Of a stretch of DNA of 26,857 bases, positions 1 through 6,194 are shown piece after piece (the first letter of the stretch is position 1; every line of letters starts with the position of its first letter). The notes beneath the pieces were generated by a model. It worked only from the letters and a program-made list of their open reading frames with translations, searched no databases and was not told where the DNA came from. Both the position numbers and the translations under genes were made by a program. Source of the DNA: VRUE01 sp035548675 (lineage in GTDB: Bacteria > Actinomycetota > Thermoleophilia > Solirubrobacterales > 70-9); the NCBI GenBank assembly GCA_035548675.1, contig DASZSJ010000105.1, positions 1-26,857 of the forward strand, given 5' to 3'.

Positions 1-33
1 GACACGTTTTCGGCCCGTCGGCGGCGGAGGAGG

Positions 34-1302
34 TTAGGCGGGGACGGGCTCCTTGGCGGGCTCGGCCATGGCCTGCTTGGCGACTTCGGCGGCGTAGCCG
101 AGGCGCTCGGCGTATTCGGCGGCCTGCATGCGGGAGATGACCATGCGCTGGATCTCGGCCGTGCCCTCGAACAGCTGATAGATCTTGGCGTCGCGGAACC
201 ACTTCTCCAGCGGGCACTCGGTGCTCCAGGCGTAGGGGCCGACGAGGTCCATCAGCGTGGTGGTCGCCCACATCGTCACGTCGCCGGCCTTGAGCTTCGA
301 CATCGAGCCCTGGCCGCCGCGCATCGGGATGCCGCTGCGGCCCATCCAGGCGGCGCGCTGGACCAGCAGCCGCGCCGATTCGATCTCAGTGGCGACGTCG
401 GCGAGAACCTGCTGGATGCGCTGCTCCTGCAGGGCGGGTCGCCCCTCCACCGTCTGCCCGTCGAGATATTCGAGCGTCCACTCGTAGGAGGCCTGGGCGA
501 TGCCCAGCGCCGAGGCGCCGACCAGCGGCCGGGTCATCTCGAAGGTCGCCAGGGCGTCGGCCCCGCGCGACTTCTTGCCTTCGCGGCCGCGCTGCAGCTT
601 GCGCTCCAGCTTCTCCTCGCCGCCGAGCAGGTTCTCGGCCGGGATGCGGCAGTCGTCGAGGACGACCTCGGCGGTATGTGAGGCGCGGATGCCGAGCTTC
701 GACTCCTTCTTGCCCTGGGCCAGGCCGGGCGTGTCCTTGCCGACGACGAAGGAGGCCTGGCCGCGGGTGCCGAGGGTCGGGTCGACGGTGGCGACGACGA
801 CGTGGACGTCGGCGATGCCGCCGTTGGTGATGAAGACCTTGGTGCCGTTGAGGACCCACTCGTCGCCGTCGCGCTTGGCGGTCGTCTTCAGGCTCTTGAC
901 GTCGGAGCCGGCCTGGGGCTCGGTCACGGCGTAAGCGCCGAGCTTGATCTCCTCGCCGCTGCCGAAGCACTCGGGCACCCACCGTGCGATCTGCTCGGGG
1001 GTACCTGACGAGGCGATGCCGGCGGCGGCAAGGCCGGAACCGGAGATCGCCAGGGCGGTGCCGGCGCAGCCCCAGTGGAACTCCTCGGCCGAGATCACCT
1101 GCATCTGGCCCTGCTCGTCGGCGGCGTTGCGCTGAATGCCCTCGAGGCCGCCGAAGCCCTGCTTGCGCGCCTCCTTGATCACCTCCCAAGGGGTGCTCTC
1201 CTCTTCGTCGTGCTTGCGGGCGGCGGGCCTGATCACCTCGCGGGCGAAGGTCCGGCAGCGCTCCTTGTACTCCTGCTGCTCGTCGGTCAGTGAGAAATCC
1301 AT
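34..1302 (-). CDS. Acyl-CoA dehydrogenase (FadE-type)
   Basis: A 422-aa FAD-dependent acyl-CoA dehydrogenase, expected to introduce the alpha,beta double bond of an acyl-CoA in the cytoplasm. The family signature YAVTEPQAGSD lies at about residues 124-134 and the FAD/substrate region LNGTKVFITNGG at about 151-162. The catalytic base is E379 in YQLFEGTAEIQR, the position of Glu376 in medium-chain dehydrogenases. A charged insertion of about 15 residues (about 229-248, rich in K/R/E) precedes the ATFEMTRP helix and is longer than in the mammalian enzymes. ATG start with an AAGG Shine-Dalgarno about 7 nt upstream. A TetR-type palindrome lies about 70 bp upstream and recurs in front of the thiolase gene at 9153-10340, which supports a role in a co-regulated beta-oxidation set. 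The chain-length preference cannot be read from the sequence. Confidence 0.93.
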   Translation of the reverse strand: MDFSLTDEQQEYKERCRTFAREVIRPAARKHDEEESTPWEVIKEARKQGFGGLEGIQRNAADEQGQMQVISAEEFHWGCAGTALAISGSGLAAAGIASSGTPEQIARWVPECFGSGEEIKLGAYAVTEPQAGSDVKSLKTTAKRDGDEWVLNGTKVFITNGGIADVHVVVATVDPTLGTRGQASFVVGKDTPGLAQGKKESKLGIRASHTAEVVLDDCRIPAENLLGGEEKLERKLQRGREGKKSRGADALATFEMTRPLVGASALGIAQASYEWTLEYLDGQTVEGRPALQEQRIQQVLADVATEIESARLLVQRAAWMGRSGIPMRGGQGSMSKLKAGDVTMWATTTLMDLVGPYAWSTECPLEKWFRDAKIYQLFEGTAEIQRMVISRMQAAEYAERLGYAAEVAKQAMAEPAKEPVPA

Positions 1303-1370
1303 GGGTCCCTTCTTGGTCGGCGGTGATCCGTGCGCGTCGCTCGGCGTGATCCGTTGATTCGCGCGCGACT

Positions 1371-1391
1371 GATTGACTGGTCAGTCAACCA
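1371..1391. promoter_or_regulatory. TetR-type operator, copy 1
   Basis: TTGACTGGTCAGTCAA (1373-1388) is a 7-bp inverted repeat around a 2-bp centre. The same 21 bases occur again at 10357-10377. This copy lies between the divergent acyl-CoA dehydrogenase (-) and the cell-wall-binding protein (+). Its size and symmetry fit a TetR-family repressor of fatty-acid catabolism. The regulator gene is not in this window. Confidence 0.7.
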
Positions 1392-1447
1392 GTTTCCAGA
1401 AGGTTAGCTGACCAGCCAGCCACCGCCCCGCCTGTACCGTTCCGGCC

Positions 1448-2875
1448 TTGGCCAGGAAACGTCCCATCAACGCCGACCTGCCGGCCGCGCCGCCGGTAGA
1501 GGAGAAGCCCCCGGCGCCCGCGCAAGAAACCCCGGCCCCCAAGCCCGGGCCCACGCCAGCGCCGCCACCGGCGCCCGCGCCATCACCGGCACCGAAAAAG
1601 GCGGACGAGCCGAAATCTCCGCCCCCATCCAAGCCGGCAAAGAAACGGCGCAAACCGATTCCGGGGGCGCTGAAGGCGATCGGCGGGCTGGTCCTGATCG
1701 CCGTGGTCTTCCTCGTCGCCGCGGTGCTCGGCGGCGGTGGCTCCAACGAGCCAGCGGAAAAACCGGCGCCAGCGCCGACCCCGGCCGCCGAAGCGCCGCC
1801 GGAGGAAAAGCAGACGCCCACGGCCGAGGCCGCGGAAGAACTCGGCTATCCCGCCTTCGCGACCAACAACACGACCCGCGTCGGCGGTGAAGACCCGGCG
1901 ACAACGGCTGCCGGCGTAGCCCTCGCGGTCTTCCCCTCGGCCAAGGTGGCGCAGCGGCCCGCCGCGGTAACCCTGGTCGACGAAGGCGACTGGCAGGGCG
2001 CGGTCGCCGCCACGGTGCTGATGTCGGCGCCGGTGCGGGCACCGCTGCTGGTCACTGCGGGCGGCGACGTCCCCGACCCAACCTCGCAAGCGCTGGCGAC
2101 GCTCGACCCGCAGGGAAGCTCGGCCACCGACAGGGCCCAAGCTTTCGTCATCGGCTCAGCGGCGTCCCCCGACGGCCTCCGCACGACAGCGGTGAAAGGT
2201 GACGGTTCCGCCGGCCTCGCCGTCGCGGTCGCCGAACTGCGCGACGAGTTGCTCGGCGGCAAGCCGGCGCACGTGGTCATCGCCCCCGCAGGCGACCCCG
2301 CCTTCGCGATGCCGGCGGCGGCCTGGGCGGCGCGCTCCGGCGACCCGGTCCTCTTCAGCGGCCGCGATTCGCTGCCGCCCGCCACGGCGAGGTACCTGCG
2401 GCGCAAGAAGGGGGTCCCCGTCTTCGTGCTCGGACCCTCGGCGGCGATCTCCTCCGCCGTGGTACGCGCAATCGACAAGATCGGCAACCCGGTGCGGCGC
2501 GTCTCCGGCGAGGATCCGGTGACGAACGCGATCGCCCTGGCCCGCTATGCGAGCGGCGACTTCGGCTGGAACGTCAACGATCCGGGCCACGGCTTTGTCG
2601 TCGCCCGCAGCGACGAGCCGCTGCTCGGCGCGATCTCCGCCCCGCTCTCGGCCTCGGGCACCTGGGGGCCATTGCTGCTCACCGACGACGCCGATACGCT
2701 GCCCGCGCCGTTGCGCGACTACTTCCTCGACATCAAGCCCGGCTACACGACCGACCCGACGCGCGCCTTCTACAACCACGTCTGGGTGATCGGCGATCAG
2801 GAGGCCATCGACGTGAACCAGCAAGCAGAGATCGACCAGCTGGCCGAACTCGCCAAGATCGGCGGAGAGCAGTGA
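1448..2875 (+). CDS. Membrane-anchored cell wall-binding repeat 2 (CWB2) protein
   Basis: A 475-aa protein. Residues 12-70 are a Pro/Ala-rich, probably cytoplasmic tail ending in a KKRRKP patch, followed by one membrane segment (about 76-96), a second Pro/Glu-rich linker, and an extracytoplasmic region from about 133. That region holds degenerate repeats of the PF04122 type: TTRVGGEDPATTAAGVALAVF, then stretches such as APLLVTAGGDVP, AFVIGSA, PVFVLGPSAAIS and VRRVSGEDPVTNAIALA. The family non-covalently binds cell-wall polymers. The predicted start is TTG with no clear Shine-Dalgarno, so it is uncertain; no better in-frame start precedes the membrane segment. The stop overlaps the next start by 4 bp (GTGA), so translation is probably coupled. 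Type II orientation (N-in) is inferred from the positive patch before the membrane segment. Confidence 0.75.
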   Translation: MARKRPINADLPAAPPVEEKPPAPAQETPAPKPGPTPAPPPAPAPSPAPKKADEPKSPPPSKPAKKRRKPIPGALKAIGGLVLIAVVFLVAAVLGGGGSNEPAEKPAPAPTPAAEAPPEEKQTPTAEAAEELGYPAFATNNTTRVGGEDPATTAAGVALAVFPSAKVAQRPAAVTLVDEGDWQGAVAATVLMSAPVRAPLLVTAGGDVPDPTSQALATLDPQGSSATDRAQAFVIGSAASPDGLRTTAVKGDGSAGLAVAVAELRDELLGGKPAHVVIAPAGDPAFAMPAAAWAARSGDPVLFSGRDSLPPATARYLRRKKGVPVFVLGPSAAISSAVVRAIDKIGNPVRRVSGEDPVTNAIALARYASGDFGWNVNDPGHGFVVARSDEPLLGAISAPLSASGTWGPLLLTDDADTLPAPLRDYFLDIKPGYTTDPTRAFYNHVWVIGDQEAIDVNQQAEIDQLAELAKIGGEQ

Positions 2876-3123
2876 GCGAAGCGGAGACACCCGAACTGCT
2901 GAGCGAGGGCCACCGGGTCACCGCCGAGGACATCCGCGCCCTCGCCGGCGCCTCCACCCCCCACTTCGCGCTGCAGGTGCGCAACCGAATCCGGCGCCTG
3001 ATCGAGCCGCTGCCGGCAGACGACCCGGCGCGGCGCGAAGGCGAGCGCAAGATCGCCGTGCTGGAAGAGCTGGCCGAGCACAGCGGCGATCCGCGCGGCA
3101 CGCTCGGGATCTCCGCGCATTGA
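2872..3123 (+). CDS. Small hypothetical protein in cell-envelope operon
   Basis: An 83-aa soluble protein that I do not recognise. It starts with GTG inside the stop of the upstream gene (GTGA overlap), and its TGA overlaps the TTG start of the next gene (TTGA). Such overlaps on both sides make it a real member of the operon. It is rich in Arg and Glu with predicted helices: a central LQVRNRIRRLIEPLP segment and a second helix REGERKIAVLEELAEHS. It has no signal peptide, membrane segment or cysteine. The helical hairpin could mediate protein contact, but no function is assigned. Confidence 0.75.
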   Translation: MSEAETPELLSEGHRVTAEDIRALAGASTPHFALQVRNRIRRLIEPLPADDPARREGERKIAVLEELAEHSGDPRGTLGISAH

Positions 3124-3782
3124 AGAACCTCGCCCCCGGCGTCTGGCGGCTGAAGGAGTTCCCGCTGCCGTCGATCAACGTCTACCTCGCCGGGGACGTC
3201 CTGATCGACGCCGGGCGGACCTGGGACCGGCGGCGCGTCTTTGCCGAGATCGAGGGTCGCGAGATCTCGATGCTGGCGCTTACCCATGCCCACCCCGACC
3301 ACCAGGGCGTCGCCAAGGACGTCTGCGAGGCGCGGGGCGTTCCGCTTGCCTGCCATGGCGGCGACATCGAGGCGATGGAGGGGCGGCGCCCGCTGGCCGC
3401 CTCATCGCACCCGCTTGCCCAATTGTCGGAACGCATCTGGGCGGGTCCGCCGCACGAGGTCGACAGGGTCCTGGCCGAGGGCGAGGAGGTCGCGGACTTT
3501 CGCGTCGTCCACGCACCGGGCCACTCCCCCGGCGAGGTGATCTTCTTCCGCGACTCCGACCGGGTCGCGATTTGCGGCGACGTGATCCGCAGCATGAGCT
3601 ACGCGACCGGGCGCCCGCTCATCGCCGAGCCGCCCGAGTTCTTCAACAGCGACACCAGCGAGAACCGCCGCTCGATTCGCAAGCTGGCCGACCTCGAGCC
3701 CAGCCTGATCCTGCCGGGTCACGGGCCGGCCGTCAGCGATATTGCCGCCTTCGAGCGCTTCGTTTCCCGCCTTCCCGCCTGA
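3120..3782 (+). CDS. Metallo-beta-lactamase-fold hydrolase
   Basis: A 220-aa protein of the glyoxalase II/RNase Z-like superfamily. All metal-binding motifs are present: THAHPDH at 55-61 (H56, H58, D60, H61), H135 in HAPGHSPG, D154 in ICGDVI and H201 in LPGHGP. A dinuclear metal centre hydrolysing a thioester, lactone or phosphoester is expected. The sequence is closest in style to small cytosolic MBL-fold hydrolases, not true beta-lactamases, and it has no signal peptide. The start is TTG, chosen because it overlaps the preceding stop (TTGA) and the protein begins exactly where family members begin (LAPGVWRL). It is the last gene of the run that starts at 1448. Its substrate is unknown. Confidence 0.88.
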   Translation: MKNLAPGVWRLKEFPLPSINVYLAGDVLIDAGRTWDRRRVFAEIEGREISMLALTHAHPDHQGVAKDVCEARGVPLACHGGDIEAMEGRRPLAASSHPLAQLSERIWAGPPHEVDRVLAEGEEVADFRVVHAPGHSPGEVIFFRDSDRVAICGDVIRSMSYATGRPLIAEPPEFFNSDTSENRRSIRKLADLEPSLILPGHGPAVSDIAAFERFVSRLPA

Positions 3783-3814
3783 GCCAGCGCCCGAATCGAT
3801 GGGAGGCTGGGTGT

Positions 3815-3855
3815 GTCTCAGCTTCACACACCCCAATTGTGGGTAGAGCTGAGAC
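3815..3855 (+). promoter_or_regulatory. Hairpin upstream of small secreted protein
   Basis: A perfect 9-bp inverted repeat, GTCTCAGCT (3815-3823) and AGCTGAGAC (3847-3855), encloses a small CCCA-ATTG-TGGG hairpin (3832-3843). It lies 26 nt before the ATG at 3881 and 33 nt after the stop at 3782. It may be a terminator for the upstream operon (no T-run follows), an operator, or a leader structure. Confidence 0.5.
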
Positions 3856-3880
3856 CACGTCGAACCAAAGGGGGGCTCCC

Positions 3881-4405
3881 ATGGAGGCACTGAGGAAGAG
3901 GCGGCCGTCGCCGGCCATGATCGTCGCGATCGTCGCCCTGATCGTGGCGCTGACCGGAACGGCTTACGCCGCGCAGCACATCAACGGCGGCGCGATCAAA
4001 AAGCAGACGATCGGCGGTGGCAAGCTGAAGCGCAAGACGCTGACCGGCTTCCAGATCAACACCAACAAGCTCGGCGTGGTGCCGGCGGCAAAGCGGGCAG
4101 CGCACACCTACTGGGCGGTTGTCAACAACCCGGCCGGGGCCGGCAACGCCGCCCTGTCCCGCGCCAGCGATCCCGAGATAACCGCTACCGAGGGTGGTGG
4201 AGCAGTCACCGTGGCGGTCCCGTTCAACGTCACCTTCTGCGCCAACGTCGCCATGCGCAACAACGCGGGCACCTCGGTGCCGGTCGCGGGCTACGCGCAG
4301 ACCAACATCTCGCCGGCGAACCCGAACGGAATCGAAGTGCGCACCCGGGACGAAAAAGGCGCCGACCAGGACGCCGACTTCCACCTCATCGTCGTCTGCC
4401 CGTAA
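3881..4405 (+). CDS. Small exported protein of Thermoleophilia type
   Basis: A 174-aa protein with an N-terminal signal peptide or anchor: RKRRPS, hydrophobic core PAMIVAIVALIVALTGTAYA, possible cleavage after residue 30. A polar repeat-like stretch follows (INGGAIKKQTIGGGKLKRKTLTGFQINTNKL), then a beta-rich domain with two cysteines (FNVTFCANVA and the C-terminal VVCP) that could form a disulphide. This N-terminal pattern is one I associate with many paralogous exported proteins in Solirubrobacterales and relatives; their role is unknown. The ATG at 3881 is chosen over the open frame upstream because a strong AAAGGGGGG Shine-Dalgarno precedes it and the signal peptide then starts correctly. 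Confidence 0.8.
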   Translation: MEALRKRRPSPAMIVAIVALIVALTGTAYAAQHINGGAIKKQTIGGGKLKRKTLTGFQINTNKLGVVPAAKRAAHTYWAVVNNPAGAGNAALSRASDPEITATEGGGAVTVAVPFNVTFCANVAMRNNAGTSVPVAGYAQTNISPANPNGIEVRTRDEKGADQDADFHLIVVCP

Positions 4406-4417
4406 GCGAGCCGGCAA

Positions 4418-4460
4418 GTGCAACGCGTTGCCCTCGTCACAGGCCGGCAACGCGTTGCAC
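4418..4460. repeat. Perfect 15-bp inverted repeat made of two self-palindromes
   Basis: GTGCAACGCGTTGCC (4418-4432) and its exact reverse complement GGCAACGCGTTGCAC (4446-4460) are separated by 13 nt. Each arm contains the 12-bp palindrome GCAACGCGTTGC, so the site can be read as a hairpin or as two identical operators 27 bp apart. It lies 12 nt after the stop at 4405 and 20 nt before the ATG at 4481. No T-run follows. Confidence 0.75.
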
Positions 4461-4480
4461 AACGGATTAGGCTTGCCGGG

Positions 4481-4684
4481 ATGAGCGAGGCGGAGCACGG
4501 CTTCAGGGAGGGCGACAAGGTCTGGGTCGAGGACGGCGAAGGCCGCCACCACCCCGGCATCTTCGTCGCCGACAACGAGAGCTCAGGTTGGTTCGGCGGC
4601 GGCCCGAGCGCCTACGTCGTCCACCCCGAGGGCAAACAGGCCGAGGTCGTCTCGACCTTCCGCATCACCCCGCGCGACGAGTAG
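4481..4684 (+). CDS. Small hypothetical protein, SH3/KOW-like barrel
   Basis: A 67-aa acidic protein (FREGDKVWVEDGEGRHHPGIFVADNESSGWFGG...). The alternation of short strands (GDKVWVED, HHPGIFVAD, SAYVVHP, QAEVVSTFRITP) suggests a small beta-barrel of the SH3/KOW/Tudor kind, but I cannot assign a named family. The ATG at 4481 is preferred because a longer frame would run through the 4418-4460 palindrome. There is no signal peptide. It is followed by a palindromic repeat that separates it from the convergent alkyltransferase-like gene. Function unknown. Confidence 0.55.
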   Translation: MSEAEHGFREGDKVWVEDGEGRHHPGIFVADNESSGWFGGGPSAYVVHPEGKQAEVVSTFRITPRDE

Positions 4685-4723
4685 CCCCGGTGCGCGAAGA
4701 GCCTCCTGTGTACGAGTAGCTTC

Positions 4724-4764
4724 CGGTGCGCCTTTTCCCCGTGATGGGGAGCTAAAGCGCACCG
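4724..4764. repeat. Palindromic intergenic repeat, copy 1 (terminator-like)
   Basis: CGGTGCGC (4724-4731) pairs with GCGCACCG (4757-4764), and the inner CCCC pairs with GGGG (4737-4740, 4746-4749). It lies between convergent genes and shares the core TTCCGGTGCGCCTTT with the larger palindrome at 6128-6180. It may act as a bidirectional terminator. Confidence 0.65.
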
Positions 4765-5060
4765 AAACGGGTGGGACCATCGTGAGGCAGGCGCGCGCTC
4801 GCCATGTCGACGCGCTCACCCTTGAAGGGCACGCCCTCGGCGAGGAGGCGACGGCGCTGGCGAGCGCCCTTGGCAAGCGAGCCGTCGGCGCGGACGACCC
4901 GCCACCAGGGCAGGTCTGGGTCGTCGCACTCGAAGAGCACCGCGCCCGCAAACCGCGGCGCCCCCGGCGACACGTCCCCATAGGTCCGCACAAACCCCGC
5001 CGGTATCTGCCTCACCCGCTCCATCACCTCCAGCGCCTGACTTCGCGTTTCTGGGGGCAT
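4752..5060 (-). CDS. Alkyltransferase-like protein (ATL)
   Basis: A 102-aa homologue of the DNA-binding domain of O6-alkylguanine-DNA alkyltransferases. It has the helix start VMERVRQIPAGFVRTYGDV (about 12-30, with the nucleotide-flipping Tyr in TYGDV) and the active-site block PWWRVVRADG (51-60), where true alkyltransferases have PCHRV. The acceptor Cys is replaced by Trp, so it cannot accept alkyl groups. ATL proteins bind alkylated guanine and direct the lesion to nucleotide excision repair. The length is typical of ATLs. It starts 20 nt after the stop of the LLM oxidoreductase gene and is probably cotranscribed with it. Its C-terminal codons overlap the palindromic repeat at 4724-4764. 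Confidence 0.88.
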   Translation of the reverse strand: MPPETRSQALEVMERVRQIPAGFVRTYGDVSPGAPRFAGAVLFECDDPDLPWWRVVRADGSLAKGARQRRRLLAEGVPFKGERVDMASARLPHDGPTRFGAL

Positions 5061-5080
5061 ATGGAGTCAGAAAGGCGAAG

Positions 5081-6115
5081 TCAGCCGGAGGAGGTGGGGC
5101 CGAAGGCGGCGATGATGCGGTTCTGGTATTCGGAGAGCTCTTCGGGGGAGATGAAGTAGGTCGGCGGGGTGAGGAAGAGGCCGTCGGCGCGCTCGGCGGT
5201 CGCCTCAACCCGGGCGCGGACCTTGTCGAGCGGGCCAGCAGCGCAGTAGGCGTCCACCATCTCGTCGCTGATTGCGGCGGGGACGGCGGCGAGGTCGCCG
5301 CGCCGGAAGGCCTCACCGGCGGCGACCGCGTTATCGGCGAAGCCATGCAGTTCCCAGAGCGGCATATAGGTCTTGACCGTGGCGTAGAAGGAGATCGTGC
5401 GGCGAGCCATGTCGATCGCGCGGGCCTCGTCGTCGTCGATCGCGCAGCAGACCGTCGGCAGGTAGTCGAAGCTGGAGCGCTCGCGTCCAGAGCGGCGCAG
5501 CCCCTCCTCGAAGGAGCTGACCACGACCTCGTCGATCCAGCGCAGGCTCTGGATCGGGTGGCCGATCAGCCCGTCGGCGACGTCGCCTGCCATGCGGCAC
5601 ATGCCGCCCTGCACGCCCGCGGTGTAGATCGGCACCGACTCGCGCGGTGCTGGGTGCGGCCGCACCCAGCCCTTGATGTCGATGTCGTAGTAGGAGCCCT
5701 CGAAGCGGATCGGCTCGCCGGCACCGGCCTGCTGCATGATCAGCCGCGTCGCCTCGATCGCCTCGCGCAGGTGCGGCGCCGGCTTGCCGTACTCGGCGTT
5801 GTGCCAGGTTTCGTTGAGCCGTTTGACGCCGGAGCCGAGGCCGAGCCGAAAGCGCCCGCCCGACATCTCGTCGATGTCGAGCGCGCTGACGGCGAGGATG
5901 AAGGGGCTGCGGGTGAAGGCCCAGGCGATCCCGGTGGCGACGTCGATGCGCTCGGTCTTGCCGGCGAGGAAGGCGGCCTGGGTGACCGAGGAACGGAAGA
6001 GCTCCGGCGCCCAGACGCACTCGACGCCGGCAGCCTCAGCGCGCTGCGTCTCCGTCACCAGGTCGTCGACCGAGGTGCCGATCGCGGCGACGGAGATCCG
6101 CTCGTGCGCGCTCAC
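5081..6115 (-). CDS. LLM-class flavin/F420-dependent oxidoreductase
   Basis: A 344-aa luciferase-like monooxygenase family protein with a TIM-barrel fold. Recognisable parts are the strand-rich start ISVAAIGTSVDDLVTETQRAEAAGVECVWAPE, the IDVATGIAWAFTRSPFILAVSALDIDEMSGGRFRLGLGSG block typical of F420-dependent members, VPIYTAGVQGGMCRMAGDVADGLIGHP, and a C-terminal PTYFISPEELSEYQNRIIAAFG. The GTG at 6115 is chosen because AAGGGTGGC lies just upstream and the protein then begins at the first barrel strand; the frame stays open further upstream but runs through a palindromic repeat and is antisense to the neighbour. Whether FMN or F420 is used, and the substrate, cannot be told. It follows the acyl-CoA dehydrogenase pair, so a role in acyl or sterol-like catabolism is possible. 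Confidence 0.88.
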   Translation of the reverse strand: MSAHERISVAAIGTSVDDLVTETQRAEAAGVECVWAPELFRSSVTQAAFLAGKTERIDVATGIAWAFTRSPFILAVSALDIDEMSGGRFRLGLGSGVKRLNETWHNAEYGKPAPHLREAIEATRLIMQQAGAGEPIRFEGSYYDIDIKGWVRPHPAPRESVPIYTAGVQGGMCRMAGDVADGLIGHPIQSLRWIDEVVVSSFEEGLRRSGRERSSFDYLPTVCCAIDDDEARAIDMARRTISFYATVKTYMPLWELHGFADNAVAAGEAFRRGDLAAVPAAISDEMVDAYCAAGPLDKVRARVEATAERADGLFLTPPTYFISPEELSEYQNRIIAAFGPTSSG

Positions 6116-6127
6116 GCCACCCTTAGC

Positions 6128-6180
6128 CCGTTCCGGTGCGCCTTTCCTCCCCCATACGGAGCAAAGGCGCACCGGAACGG
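6128..6180. repeat. Palindromic intergenic repeat, copy 2
   Basis: Arms 6128-6150 and 6158-6180 are 23 nt each and complementary except for one position, with a 7-nt loop. The core arm sequence CCGTTCCGGTGCGCCTTT shares 15 bases (TTCCGGTGCGCCTTT) with 4721-4735. It sits between the LLM gene start (6115) and the acyl-CoA dehydrogenase stop (6195). Confidence 0.8.
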
Positions 6181-6194
6181 AGGGGCTGGAGGGG

